From: Agathobacter sp.
GTDB taxonomy: Bacteria; Bacillota; Clostridia; Lachnospirales; Lachnospiraceae
Assembly (NCBI GenBank): GCA_017409825.1
Contig: JAFQRZ010000007.1
Coordinates: 1 to 56,636 of the forward strand
Length of the DNA stretch: 56,636 nucleotides
Direction: 5' to 3'
In this document: positions 25,527 to 34,133 of the stretch, piece after piece
How positions within the stretch are numbered: the first letter of the stretch is position 1
How the letters are laid out: each line of letters opens with the position of its first letter
Program-made: the position numbers and the translations under genes
Notes under the pieces: model-generated
What the model was told of the DNA's origin: nothing
Database searches by the model: none
The model's input: the letters and a program-made list of their open reading frames with translations, nothing else

Positions 25527-26630
25527 ATGGCTGGATCAACGTTTGGAAAATTGTTTAAAATTACGACCTGGGGAGAATCGCATGGCAAAGGAATTGGTGT
25601 GGTAGTAGACGGCTGCCCTGCTGGTCTTCCACTTTGTGAAGATGATATTCAGGTTTTCTTAAATCGCAGAAAACCAGGACAGTCTAAATTTACTACTCCT
25701 CGTAAGGAAAGCGACACCGTAGAAATCCTTTCCGGAGTGTTTGAAGGAAAAACAACCGGTACTCCTATCTCTATGGTCGTTTGGAATGAAAACCAGAAAT
25801 CCAAAGATTATAGTGAAATTGCTTCCTACTATCGTCCTGGACATGCCGACTATCCGTTCGACGAAAAATATGGCTTCCGTGACTATCGTGGCGGTGGACG
25901 TTCTTCTGGTAGAGAAACCATCGGACGTGTAGCAGCCGGTGCAATCGCCATTAAATTGTTAAAACAAATGGGAATTTCTTTCCTTACATATTCCGAATCC
26001 ATCGGACCTGTTTGCATTGACAAAAGCAGATTTGATGCAGAAGAAATCTTGAACAATAAATTATATATGCCCGATGCTACTGCTGCCTCAGAGGCCGAGC
26101 TTTATTTAGAAAAGCTTATAAAAGAGAAAAATTCCTGCGGTGGCATCATCTACTGCGAGGTAAACGGACTTCCTGTTGGACTTGGCGAGCCTGTCTTCGA
26201 CAAAATCGATGCAAACCTTGCAAAAGCGATGTTCTCCATCGGCTCTGTCAAAGGCTTCGAAATCGGTGACGGTTTCGGCGTAGCTACTGCTACCGGACTT
26301 TCCAATAACGATTCCTTCGTCATGGCTGGAGCATCCCGCAAACCAATCAAAACCTCCAACCACTCTGGCGGAACCTTGGGTGGTCTGACCGATGGTGCCC
26401 CACTTACCATGCGTGTAGCGATTAAGCCTACGCCATCAATTGCAGCACCTCAGCACACGGTAAACAAATCTGGCGAAGACATTGATATCGAAATCCACGG
26501 CCGCCACGACCCAATTATCGTACCTCGTGCCGTGGTAGTCGTAGAAGCCATGGCTGCAATTACGATTTTGGATGCGTTACTTGAAAACATGAGCAGTCGT
26601 GTGAACAGAATTGTAGAATTTTATAAATAG
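25527..26630 (+). CDS. aroC: Chorismate synthase
   Basis: AroC converts 5-enolpyruvylshikimate-3-phosphate to chorismate, the last step of the shikimate pathway, using reduced FMN. The 367-residue protein has the family signatures TTWGESHGKGIG near the start, YRGGGRSSGRETIGRVAAGA in the middle and HDPIIVPRAVVV near the end. Length is normal. The ATG at 25527 is preferred over a GTG three codons earlier; AAGGTAGGTG lies at the right distance. The gene stands alone on the plus strand and ends in a strong terminator. Chorismate is also the source of the prephenate used by the tRNA hydroxylation protein encoded 1.1 kb away. Confidence 0.97.
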   Translation: MAGSTFGKLFKITTWGESHGKGIGVVVDGCPAGLPLCEDDIQVFLNRRKPGQSKFTTPRKESDTVEILSGVFEGKTTGTPISMVVWNENQKSKDYSEIASYYRPGHADYPFDEKYGFRDYRGGGRSSGRETIGRVAAGAIAIKLLKQMGISFLTYSESIGPVCIDKSRFDAEEILNNKLYMPDATAASEAELYLEKLIKEKNSCGGIIYCEVNGLPVGLGEPVFDKIDANLAKAMFSIGSVKGFEIGDGFGVATATGLSNNDSFVMAGASRKPIKTSNHSGGTLGGLTDGAPLTMRVAIKPTPSIAAPQHTVNKSGEDIDIEIHGRHDPIIVPRAVVVVEAMAAITILDALLENMSSRVNRIVEFYK

Positions 26631-26640
26631 ATAAAATTTT

Positions 26641-26660
26641 AGCCCGTGCAAGCACGGGCT
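26641..26660. terminator. Bidirectional terminator after aroC
   Basis: AGCCCGTGC and GCACGGGCT form a perfect 9-base stem with a 2-base loop. AATTTTA follows on plus and AAAATTTTATC on minus. It separates aroC from the convergent coiled-coil gene. Confidence 0.85.
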
Positions 26661-26664
26661 AATT

Positions 26665-27180
26665 TTATGCTAGCGATGTACAAAGAATTTCATCGTGTTT
26701 TCTTACCACGCTCTTAAGCACATCTATATCCAACTGCATACGTTCGAATTTTTCATTATTCACCTTATAACGCTCAAAGGTAGTCACATAACACGTTTCT
26801 ATATTCTGCAATCTTGGCTCAATCACATTCTCCAAACATAGATTGATATTTCGAATTTGATCTCCTAACGTTTTTTCCACTCGAATAATTTCCGTATGCA
26901 AATTCGACTCTACAGCATTAATTTCTGCATGTAAATTTGCCTCTACCGCATCGATTCGAGCATTAAGTGTTGTTTCAACTGCATCAATTTTGGCATTCAG
27001 GTTTTCTTCGACTGCATCAATTTTGGCATCTAGCCTAGCTTCTACACCATCAATTTTGGCATCTAGATTATCCATTCTATTACTAAGTCGCTCTTCCATC
27101 GTATCCATACGGTATTCTAGTTCTTTAGAATTATTATTTATTAACTCACTTATGGCTAAATACAATTCATCACTTGTCAT
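26665..27180 (-). CDS. Coiled-coil protein with 11-residue tandem repeats
   Basis: The 171-residue protein has no signal peptide or membrane helix. Residues about 37-115 consist of seven consecutive 11-residue units of the form L-x-A-K-I-D-A-V-E-x-x, giving a right-handed hendecad coiled coil, flanked by normal helical regions. It is very charged and probably oligomeric. The 33-base DNA repeats are visible but diverged, so the repeat is kept at protein level. The start has AGGAG seven bases upstream. It is convergent with aroC and sits about 100 bases after the C39-like gene. Such proteins resemble phage tail-fibre or scaffold coiled coils, but no function can be assigned. Confidence 0.8.
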   Translation of the reverse strand: MTSDELYLAISELINNNSKELEYRMDTMEERLSNRMDNLDAKIDGVEARLDAKIDAVEENLNAKIDAVETTLNARIDAVEANLHAEINAVESNLHTEIIRVEKTLGDQIRNINLCLENVIEPRLQNIETCYVTTFERYKVNNEKFERMQLDIDVLKSVVRKHDEILCTSLA

Positions 27181-27281
27181 TATAAAATCTCCTAAAATTA
27201 TGTATCTTGAAATTACGCATCAAATGTCTTATAAAATTTGGATAACTGTATTTTAACACAAGCAACCACATGGTACAATAC

Positions 27282-27797
27282 TTATTTACGTATTTTACTA
27301 ATTCCAATCAACACTGCACCAAAATATTTTTTCTTCTTTAAAAAAGCTTCCAAGCTCTCACCATAATAATCAGGACCTTTGGAATTATTATAGGTATTGT
27401 AACCTACAATCCCCTCCTCCGTTTGATGTAGTGCCACAAAATGAGCTCCTGCTGCCCATTTTCTACACCACCAAAAGTATAAAATGCACACATCCGATGC
27501 TTCTACCATCGCATCAAAATGCGAACGAATCACAGTACATTTCACATCGTAACCATGCCTTTTGAAAAAGATAGCTGGCGCAAGAATGGCTGTACCAGTA
27601 TTTCCGTGAATGAACGGAAGCTGACGTTCATAAAATCGGATTAACTTTTCTGGGGCAATCCTTTTCCCTAGCAATAGCAATGCATTATACGTCGCTATCC
27701 AGCCACATCCAGTAGCCGCACTTGAGCGAAACCCATAACGCCATTTCTCTTTTGGAATGTCACGTTGACAGTAAATGAAATCCTTACTCAAGTGCAA
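27282..27797 (-). CDS. Papain/C39-like cysteine peptidase-fold protein
   Basis: The 171-residue protein has a likely catalytic Cys in TGCGWIATYNALLLL (near residue 31) and a likely catalytic His in AAGAHFVALHQ (near 117), followed by a polar residue in the GYNTYNNS turn. This is the order expected for papain-fold C39-like peptidases or acyltransferases. It has no signal peptide, so it acts in the cytoplasm. The start is TTG at 27797 with GAGGAG four bases upstream; it overlaps the end of trhP by 14 bases, so translation is coupled. No clear substrate exists. The tight link to the tRNA wobble-uridine genes is unusual and may not reflect shared function. Confidence 0.75.
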   Translation of the reverse strand: MHLSKDFIYCQRDIPKEKWRYGFRSSAATGCGWIATYNALLLLGKRIAPEKLIRFYERQLPFIHGNTGTAILAPAIFFKRHGYDVKCTVIRSHFDAMVEASDVCILYFWWCRKWAAGAHFVALHQTEEGIVGYNTYNNSKGPDYYGESLEAFLKKKKYFGAVLIGISKIRK

Positions 27798-29037
27798 TCT
27801 TCTCCTCTTCCTGTCTTCTCAAAATATCATACTCATCCAATTCGATACCAAGGTCGAGATAGAATACCTGCTGTGGGTGTGGACAAGACTCCATTTCCTG
27901 ACCTTTTTCGTCTACCATGCGTTTTACGGTTACGACGATATTGTCGCCGTTTGGCTTCATGACCTCGATTTCTTCGCCGACAGAGAATTTATTTCTCTGC
28001 TCAATGCGGTAAAGTCCTTCCTCGTTCTTTGGTCCCGCAAAGCCTAGGTAGGTATAGCCTTTTTCGTAGGTATTATTGTCGTAAATCTGTGTTTCGTTCG
28101 TTGGCTTGTTGTAGAAAAAGCCTGTGGTGAACTGACGATACGTACAGTTACTAATCTGGTCGAGATACCAAGGCATATTTTTCTGATACTTCTCAGGTGA
28201 TTCTAAATAATCGTTGATTGCCTTACGATAGGTACGTGCAACCGTTGCTACATAAAGTGCTGTCTTCATGCGACCTTCGATTTTGTAGCTGTCGATACCA
28301 GCCTCAATCAAATCTGGAATATGTTCAATCATGCACAAATCCTTAGAGTTAAAGATGTATGTGCCGCGTTCGTTTTCGTATACTGGGAAATACTCTCCAG
28401 GGCGTTTCTCTTCCATCACCGCGTATTTCCAACGGCATGGGTGTGTACAAGCACCTTTGTTTGCATCTCTTCCTGTAAAGAAGTTCGAAAGCAGGCATCT
28501 GCCAGAATAGGAAATACACATCGCACCATGAATAAAGGTTTCGATATCCATATCCTCTGGAATATTGTCACGGATTTCTTTGATTTCACGAAGCGAAAGC
28601 TCACGAGCAGTTACCACACGTTTCGCTCCCATCTGATACCAGAAATTAAACGTACCATAGTTCGTATTATTCGCCTGTGTACTGATGTGTCGCTCAATCT
28701 CTGGACACACTTCTTTTGCCAGCATAAAAATAGCTGGGTCCGCGATGATAAGACCATCTGGTCTATCTGGCTTCATATTGTTTAATTCTTCAAAATACTT
28801 ACGCACTCCGTCTAAATCGTAGTTGTGTGCCAGAATATTTGCTGTTACATACACCTTTACGCCATGGTCGTGGGCAAATTTAATCCCTTCTGCCATTTCT
28901 TCTGGCGAAAAGTTCTTCGCCTTCGCACGAAGTCCAAAGGCTTCGCCTCCGATATATACTGCATCTGCACCGAAGATTACGGCAATTTTTAATACTTCCA
29001 GACTACTCGCTGGACATAATAATTCGATTTTTCTCAT
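27784..29037 (-). CDS. trhP: U32-family tRNA hydroxylation protein TrhP
   Basis: TrhP proteins are annotated as U32 peptidases but make 5-hydroxyuridine at tRNA position 34 with prephenate. The 417-residue protein starts with the TIM-barrel motif LLCPASSLEVLKIAV and ADAVYIGGEAFGLRA. The cysteine/iron-sulfur region lies at about 165-230 and includes CISYSGRCLLSNFFTGRDANKG. A C-terminal beta-barrel follows. It corresponds to B. subtilis YrrO. It is 9 bases after trmR, which methylates the ho5U, so both steps of mo5U synthesis are in one operon. The start has AAAGGGGATATT upstream. Only one U32 gene is present, while B. subtilis has two in tandem. Confidence 0.93.
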   Translation of the reverse strand: MRKIELLCPASSLEVLKIAVIFGADAVYIGGEAFGLRAKAKNFSPEEMAEGIKFAHDHGVKVYVTANILAHNYDLDGVRKYFEELNNMKPDRPDGLIIADPAIFMLAKEVCPEIERHISTQANNTNYGTFNFWYQMGAKRVVTARELSLREIKEIRDNIPEDMDIETFIHGAMCISYSGRCLLSNFFTGRDANKGACTHPCRWKYAVMEEKRPGEYFPVYENERGTYIFNSKDLCMIEHIPDLIEAGIDSYKIEGRMKTALYVATVARTYRKAINDYLESPEKYQKNMPWYLDQISNCTYRQFTTGFFYNKPTNETQIYDNNTYEKGYTYLGFAGPKNEEGLYRIEQRNKFSVGEEIEVMKPNGDNIVVTVKRMVDEKGQEMESCPHPQQVFYLDLGIELDEYDILRRQEEEKIALE

Positions 29038-29046
29038 AATATCCCC

Positions 29047-29691
29047 TTACTTTACCTTTGTACTCACAGTGATTCCATCTCCAATTGGCAACACCGCAGT
29101 CACCAAATCATCGCGGTGGGTCAGTTCATATAAATATTCTCGCATTCTCTTATGGATCGTGCGGTTTCTTCGAGTCACCACAAAGTGAGACTCAATGATG
29201 TCACCATCCTGTAATACATTATCAGATACCAGCACTCCATCCTTTTTCAAAAGGCGAAGGATATCGGGCATAAAGTTAATATATTGCCCCTTTGCTGCAT
29301 CCATAAAAATCATATCGAAAGGTTCTTCTAAGGTTTTCAATACCTCAGTTGCATCCCCTTCGATTAATGTAATCTGGTTTTCTTTTCCTGCACGAATGAA
29401 ATTTTCTCGTGCAATTGGAATTCTTTTTTCATAATTTTCTATGGTAACAATCTCACAGGCTTCCGGATTGTATTCTGCCATCAAAATCGCAGAAAAACCT
29501 ACCGCCGTCCCCACTTCTAGAATGCGTTTTGGCTTCTGCATCGCCAAAAGCAATTTCAAAAAGCTCTGCATTTCTTTCCGAATAATCGGAACATAAGAAT
29601 CCAGAGCTTCTCTTTCTATGGTATCGAGAATCGCGGTATTCCCTCGGTCTAGTGAGTTGATATATGTTACCAGACGCTCATCTACTACCAC
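29047..29691 (-). CDS. trmR: tRNA 5-hydroxyuridine methyltransferase TrmR
   Basis: TrmR (YrrM) transfers methyl from SAM to ho5U34, giving mo5U. The 214-residue protein is an O-methyltransferase with SAM motif ILEVGTAVGFSAILMAE, acidic loop VTIENYEKR, the metal Asp in DMIFMDAAKGQY and VSDNVLQDGDI. The first possible start is GTG at 29691; a stop lies two codons upstream and the ribosome binding site is weak, which suggests coupling to the 59-residue ORF that ends just two bases earlier. The gene order RNase J, small membrane protein, trmR, trhP matches the B. subtilis mltG-trmR-trhP region. Confidence 0.94.
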   Translation of the reverse strand: MVVDERLVTYINSLDRGNTAILDTIEREALDSYVPIIRKEMQSFLKLLLAMQKPKRILEVGTAVGFSAILMAEYNPEACEIVTIENYEKRIPIARENFIRAGKENQITLIEGDATEVLKTLEEPFDMIFMDAAKGQYINFMPDILRLLKKDGVLVSDNVLQDGDIIESHFVVTRRNRTIHKRMREYLYELTHRDDLVTAVLPIGDGITVSTKVK

Positions 29692-29693
29692 TC

Positions 29694-29873
29694 TTATTTA
29701 CCTGTACTTTCCGTATTTTCTGTTGGGTTATCTATCAAGCTTTCAATTGCATAACGATATCCAAAGTCGAAGGCTGCAAAGCTGGCTTGCATCGTGCAAT
29801 ACACAATCAGAAGCACAAACACAAGTATCATTCCCACTTTTATGCCTCGGAAAATTACTTTGTTAATATCCAT
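29694..29873 (-). CDS. Small single-pass membrane protein in the mltG position
   Basis: The 59-residue protein has an ATG with AGGAG six bases upstream. One membrane helix (about 11-30, GMILVFVLLIVYCTMQAS) is followed by AAFDFGYRYAIE and a polar tail. In B. subtilis the endolytic transglycosylase gene mltG sits between yrzB and trmR. In Lachnospiraceae I recall short MltG-like membrane proteins with an AFDFGYRVF-like motif here. This one is even shorter and ends before any LysM or catalytic region. It is either a reduced relative or an unrelated small membrane protein. It lies 9 bases after RNase J and 2 bases before trmR. Confidence 0.7.
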   Translation of the reverse strand: MDINKVIFRGIKVGMILVFVLLIVYCTMQASFAAFDFGYRYAIESLIDNPTENTESTGK

Positions 29874-29882
29874 CTGTTACTC

Positions 29883-31547
29883 CTATACTTCCATGATAAT
29901 TGGCAAAATCATCGGACGACGCTTTGTTTCCTTCCATACAAATTCACCAATTGCATCTTTCACTTCTGTTTTTATCTTGCTCCAGTCTGTAATACGACGA
30001 TCCATAATAGATTCCATCGTATCATCTACAACTCGCTGCATTTCATCCATAAGTGTTTCGGAATTTCTAACATACACAAATCCACGAGAAACGATGTCTG
30101 GACCATCCAATACAAGTCCTGTCACACTGTCCAAGGTCATAACTACGATGATAATACCATCATCCGCAAGTCGCTGTCTATCACGGATAACGATATTGCC
30201 TACATCCCCAACACCATTTCCATCCACCATGATATTGCCAACCTGAACACGACCTGTTACTTCTGCACTCTCATCATCCAGTTCTAATACATCGCCAGAG
30301 GAAAGAATCTTGATATTTTCTTTGTCATATCCCAATTCCTCTGCAATCTTCGCCTGTGCAACGAGATGTTTATACTCTCCATGCACAGGAATACTGTATT
30401 TTGGATTAACCAAAGAATAAATCAATTTGATATCTTCTTTGCAGGCATGTCCAGATACATGTACATCCTGGAAAATAACATCCGCGCCTTTACGCATCAG
30501 TTCATTAATTACTCCTGTTACGGATTTCTCATTTCCTGGAATTGGGGATGAACTAAATACGATTAAATCATTTGGCTTAATCGTAATCTTACGATGGGTA
30601 CTGTTCGCCATACGCGAAAGAGCCGCCATAGATTCTCCCTGGCTACCAGTTGTAATAATCACTGTCTGCTCATCTGGGTAATTGCGGAGCATTTCACCCT
30701 CAATCAAAATATTATCAGGCAGAGATAAATAGCCTAATTTCGCAGCAATATCAATGGTATTTACCATACTGCGCCCTTCAATGGCTACCTTTCTACCGAA
30801 TTTTTCTGCGGAATTGATAATCTGCTGTACACGGTCAACATTGGACGCGAAGGTCGCAATGATAATTCTCTGATTTCTATGATTATCAAAAATATTGTCC
30901 AAAACAGAGCCTACACTCTTTTCAGACTGCGTAAATCCCGAACGTTCTGCATTGGTACTATCACACATCAGTGCCAATACACCCTTTTTCCCGATTTCAC
31001 CAAATCGAGCCAAATCAATCGCATCTCCATATACTGGAGTATAATCTACTTTAAAGTCACCTGTGTGTACCACGATACCTGCTGGAGAATAAATCGCCAA
31101 AGCAGCCGCATCCTGAATACTGTGGTTCGTACGAATAAATTCTACACGGAAGCAGCCAATGTTGATATGCTGTCCGTATTTTACTACTTTACATTTTACT
31201 TTTCCGAGCATTTCATGCTCTTCTAATTTATTTTCAATCAAACCTATCGTAAGCTTGGTCGCATAGATAGGAACATTAATATCACGAAGCACATAAGGAA
31301 TCGCCCCGATATGGTCCTCATGTCCATGCGTAATAAAGAATCCCTTTACTTTGTCAATGTTTTCCTTTAGATATGTTACATCTGGTACAACCAGGTCGAT
31401 TCCTAACATATCATTTTCAGGAAACGCTAAGCCACAATCCACAACAATAATACTGTCTTCATATTCGAAAGCAGTAATATTCATGCCGATTTGCTCCATG
31501 CCGCCTAAAGGTATTATCTTTAGTTTGCTTTTTGCGTTTTCGTTCAT
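29883..31547 (-). CDS. rnjA: Ribonuclease J
   Basis: RNase J is a metallo-beta-lactamase endo/5'-exonuclease that processes mRNA and rRNA. The 554-residue protein has the metal motif THGHEDHIGAIPYV, the beta-CASP domain (about 210-370, with VSGHACKEDIKL and the IPVHGEYKHL motif) and a C-terminal dimer domain that ends PIIMEV. The ATG at 31547 has GGCAGGAGG upstream. An extended reading 14 codons earlier overlaps yrzB and is rejected. It follows yrzB with a 16-base gap and is read as part of the ireB-ruvX-yrzB operon. Confidence 0.96.
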   Translation of the reverse strand: MNENAKSKLKIIPLGGMEQIGMNITAFEYEDSIIVVDCGLAFPENDMLGIDLVVPDVTYLKENIDKVKGFFITHGHEDHIGAIPYVLRDINVPIYATKLTIGLIENKLEEHEMLGKVKCKVVKYGQHINIGCFRVEFIRTNHSIQDAAALAIYSPAGIVVHTGDFKVDYTPVYGDAIDLARFGEIGKKGVLALMCDSTNAERSGFTQSEKSVGSVLDNIFDNHRNQRIIIATFASNVDRVQQIINSAEKFGRKVAIEGRSMVNTIDIAAKLGYLSLPDNILIEGEMLRNYPDEQTVIITTGSQGESMAALSRMANSTHRKITIKPNDLIVFSSSPIPGNEKSVTGVINELMRKGADVIFQDVHVSGHACKEDIKLIYSLVNPKYSIPVHGEYKHLVAQAKIAEELGYDKENIKILSSGDVLELDDESAEVTGRVQVGNIMVDGNGVGDVGNIVIRDRQRLADDGIIIVVMTLDSVTGLVLDGPDIVSRGFVYVRNSETLMDEMQRVVDDTMESIMDRRITDWSKIKTEVKDAIGEFVWKETKRRPMILPIIMEV

Positions 31548-31563
31548 AATTCCTCCTGCCAGT

Positions 31564-31827
31564 CTAATACTCGATGTCCGTATCCTCATCTGTCAGCTCG
31601 GTGAATACTTTCGCAAGTGCCATGAATTCCACCTCATCTTCTACCACTTCGTAAAGCACTTCCTCGTTCTGATCTACAACTTCCTTTAAAATATAAGCAT
31701 CCAATGTGCCATCTTCTGCATCTTCTGAAACCAAAAGGTATTTGGTTCCGTTCAACTGTGTTTCTTCTTCTACAACAAATTCTACTACTTCCTGTGTTTC
31801 AGGGTCTGTAAATTTTACTTTTTCCAT
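31564..31827 (-). CDS. yrzB: DUF1292 protein YrzB
   Basis: The 87-residue acidic protein belongs to the small YrzB/DUF1292 family, with VKFTDPETQEVVEFVVEEE and an acidic C-terminus ending DTDIEY. It has no known activity. The start follows AATGAGGTGA. It keeps the classic Firmicutes order ireB-ruvX-yrzB, so the family assignment rests on both sequence and synteny. Confidence 0.9.
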   Translation of the reverse strand: MEKVKFTDPETQEVVEFVVEEETQLNGTKYLLVSEDAEDGTLDAYILKEVVDQNEEVLYEVVEDEVEFMALAKVFTELTDEDTDIEY

Positions 31828-31890
31828 TTTTCACCTCATTTATTCTTTCCGAGCAATACAAAATGGACACTCCATTTTCTTTCCCTCAAA

Positions 31891-32322
31891 CTATTTCGTC
31901 TGATTTGCAAGAAAATCCAAGTATCCCTGTAATATAAATATTGCCGCAATTTCATCTACATATTCTTTACGGTTTTCACGGCGAATGCCCATTTCCATCA
32001 TGGCATTGTCTGCAGAAACCGTAGTCAGACGCTCGTCCCAAAGCACCACATCAAGTCCCGTACGTTTCTCTAACATCTCCTTGAATTCCTGTGTTCTTTC
32101 ACAACGTTCGCCTTCTGTATTATTCATATTTTTAGGGTAGCCAAGTACTATTTTTTCAACGCCGTACTCGCCTACCAGCTCATCGATTCTAGCCAAAGTC
32201 TGACGCAGCTTGGTTGGAGCTTTTCTTCGGATAATCTCCACTCCCTGTGCAGTAATGAGAAGCTCATCACTTACTGCTACGCCTACCGTCTTCGTACCAA
32301 AATCCAATCCTAAAATTCGCAT
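31891..32322 (-). CDS. ruvX: Putative pre-16S rRNA nuclease / Holliday junction resolvase YqgF (RuvX)
   Basis: The 143-residue protein has the RNase H-like opening [19 protein letters not shown] with its first metal Asp, the [13 protein letters not shown] motif, and the [14 protein letters not shown] motif with further acidic residues. The C-terminal Asp lies in [16 protein letters not shown]. Family members mature the 5' end of 16S rRNA. Length is normal. It lies 16 bases after ireB; the start follows TAAGGTGATTT. Confidence 0.95.
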   Translation of the reverse strand: MRILGLDFGTKTVGVAVSDELLITAQGVEIIRRKAPTKLRQTLARIDELVGEYGVEKIVLGYPKNMNNTEGERCERTQEFKEMLEKRTGLDVVLWDERLTTVSADNAMMEMGIRRENRKEYVDEIAAIFILQGYLDFLANQTK

Positions 32323-32338
32323 AAATCACCTTACCAGA

Positions 32339-32602
32339 TTACATCCAGTCTTCGTTCTTGATATAGGCTTTTAAGATTTCTTCTACTACTTCGTCTCTTT
32401 CCACCTTCATAATCAGACTTCTCGCATTATTATGGTTAGTGATATAAGTTGGATCACCTGACATAATATAACCAACAATCTGATTTACAGGGTTATAGCC
32501 TTTTTCTTTCATTGCCGCAAAGACAACCTTTAGAACGTCTTTTACCTGAAGTTCCGGTTCCTTTTCTACTCTAAAATATTGTGTGTGGTTTAAATTCTGC
32601 AT
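32339..32602 (-). CDS. ireB: IreB-family regulatory phosphoprotein (YrzL)
   Basis: The 87-residue protein has the UPF0297 signatures EKGYNPVNQIVGYIMSGDPTYITN and ARSLIMKVERDEVVEEIL. In enterococci IreB is phosphorylated by the PASTA kinase IreK and affects cell-wall stress resistance. It is the first gene of the ireB-ruvX-yrzB-rnjA operon, with its own promoter. That promoter carries a palindrome over the -10. Confidence 0.95.
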   Translation of the reverse strand: MQNLNHTQYFRVEKEPELQVKDVLKVVFAAMKEKGYNPVNQIVGYIMSGDPTYITNHNNARSLIMKVERDEVVEEILKAYIKNEDWM

Positions 32603-32647
32603 AATCTCACGCCCTTGCTTTTGTTCTTTATTTCCGAAGCCCTATAT

Positions 32648-32682
32648 GTTTACATTGTAAACGAAACGAGCCAAAAATACAA
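32648..32682 (-). promoter_or_regulatory. ireB operon promoter with palindrome over the -10
   Basis: On the minus strand TTGTAT (32677-32682) and TACAAT (32654-32659) are 17 bases apart. A 15-base palindrome, GTTTACA-T-TGTAAAC, spans 32648-32662 and covers the -10, where a repressor would block the promoter. No regulator can be named from the sequence alone. Confidence 0.5.
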
Positions 32683-32684
32683 CC

Positions 32685-33986
32685 TTATTCCATAAGATAA
32701 ATTTCATCCGTTATCTTTTTTGTAAGTGTTCCTTTTATCACCTGATTATCCAATGGCACATCCGAAGCCTTCGCCACCTTGACGTACTCTTTGGTATAAC
32801 CAACATAGTAGCTTTGTCCCTCTATCTCTGCCTCTTCCTCAAAAAGTACCTCTTCTTCTCTGTCAAGATAGTACTGACGGAACTCTTCCGACATGCACTC
32901 TCCTAGTGCAATTAACTCTGCACTTCGAATCTTCTTAAGGTTTTCTGGCACCTGATCCTTCATCACCGCAGCACGCGTGCCCTGACGCTTCGAATACTGG
33001 AAAATGTGCATTTCATAGAAATGAATCTTCTCCACAAACGCCTTTGTAATCACAAACTCTTCTTCCGTCTCTCCCGGAAAGCCTACAATAACATCCGTGG
33101 TAATCGCTGGATGCTTAAAGTATTTTCGAAGTATATTACATCCAGCCTCATATTCCTCTGCGGAATATTTGCGGTTCATACGTTGCAAAGTCGCATCACA
33201 TCCGCTTTGCAACGAAAGATGAAAATGCGGACACACCTTTTCTAATTTGCTGAGTTCAGACGCAAATTCCTCTGTCACTACCTTGGGTTCTAGGGAACCT
33301 AAACGAATTCGCTTAATCCCTTCCACCTTATGGATTTCCTGAATCAGATGCAGTAAACTTTCACCCGTTTCAATTCCATAGGAACTTAAATGAATACCAG
33401 TAAGCACAACCTCCTGATACCCATTTTTCGCTAATCGAACAACTTCTTCCAAGACCGAGTCCATATTTCTACTACGCACGCGACCTCTAGCATACGGAAT
33501 AATGCAATAACTACAAAACTGATTACAGCCATCCTGCACCTTGATAAAGGCTCTGGTGTGCTCCGATGGTTTCTCTAAATAAAGCTCTTCAAATTCCTGT
33601 GTTTTATCGTTAATATCCAAAACTGCATCAATTTTCCCATGGTCTCGGAAAAATTCATCCAATTTCGAAACAAGCTCATGCTTTTTGTTATTTCCAATAA
33701 TAATATCTATGGCTTCGTCTACCATCGCTTCCTGCTCTTTGGTCTGCACATAACAGCCCGCCGCTACAACCACCGCTTCCGGATTCATTTTCTTCGCACG
33801 ATGCAGCATCTGACGAGACTTGCGGTCTGCCATATTCGTAACCGAACAGGTATTAATGACGTAAACGTCTGCTTTCTCTCCAAAAGAAACGATCTCATAG
33901 CCAGCAGATTCTAGCATCTGCTGCATCGCTTCCGTTTCGTATGCATTTACTTTACAACCTAAATTGTGTAGTGCTGCTTTTTTCAT
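32685..33986 (-). CDS. mtaB: tRNA t6A37 methylthiotransferase MtaB
   Basis: MtaB is a radical SAM enzyme that converts t6A37 to ms2t6A37. The 433-residue protein has an N-terminal MTTase domain with cysteines in LHNLGCKVN, NTCSVT and AAGCYVQ. The radical SAM motif is CNQFCSYCIIPYARG, and a C-terminal TRAM domain begins about residue 370. The ATG at 33986 is preferred over one twelve codons earlier because the MKKAALHNLG start matches the family and TTAGGA lies upstream. It is upstream of the ireB operon but probably separate from it. Confidence 0.96.
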   Translation of the reverse strand: MKKAALHNLGCKVNAYETEAMQQMLESAGYEIVSFGEKADVYVINTCSVTNMADRKSRQMLHRAKKMNPEAVVVAAGCYVQTKEQEAMVDEAIDIIIGNNKKHELVSKLDEFFRDHGKIDAVLDINDKTQEFEELYLEKPSEHTRAFIKVQDGCNQFCSYCIIPYARGRVRSRNMDSVLEEVVRLAKNGYQEVVLTGIHLSSYGIETGESLLHLIQEIHKVEGIKRIRLGSLEPKVVTEEFASELSKLEKVCPHFHLSLQSGCDATLQRMNRKYSAEEYEAGCNILRKYFKHPAITTDVIVGFPGETEEEFVITKAFVEKIHFYEMHIFQYSKRQGTRAAVMKDQVPENLKKIRSAELIALGECMSEEFRQYYLDREEEVLFEEEAEIEGQSYYVGYTKEYVKVAKASDVPLDNQVIKGTLTKKITDEIYLME

Positions 33987-34064
33987 TCCAAATCCTAACT
34001 TTCTAATTTGTTTATATTGCATAAAATTTCAACAACTTTTTTATGCTTTTTGTTTCATACATAG

Positions 34065-34093
34065 TTGACTTTTCCATAAAAAACCATTAGTAT
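34065..34093 (+). promoter_or_regulatory. SigmaA promoter of the HPr-like gene
   Basis: TTGACT (34065-34070) and TAGTAT (34088-34093) are 17 bases apart, 40 bases before the start of the HPr-like gene. GAAGGAGG serves as its ribosome binding site. Confidence 0.75.
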
Positions 34094-34133
34094 CTTATTT
34101 GTAAAGATGCTAAATATTTGAAGGAGGTACAAA

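Noticed and set aside
26760-27080. 33-base periodic repeats that could suggest a CRISPR array
   Set aside because: There are no spacers, and the repeats are in-frame protein repeats (hendecads).
29664-30287. 207-codon plus-strand ORF opposite rnjA and the small membrane gene
   Set aside because: It lies antisense to well-supported genes, is rich in Cys/His/Asn from reversed codons, and has no ribosome binding site.
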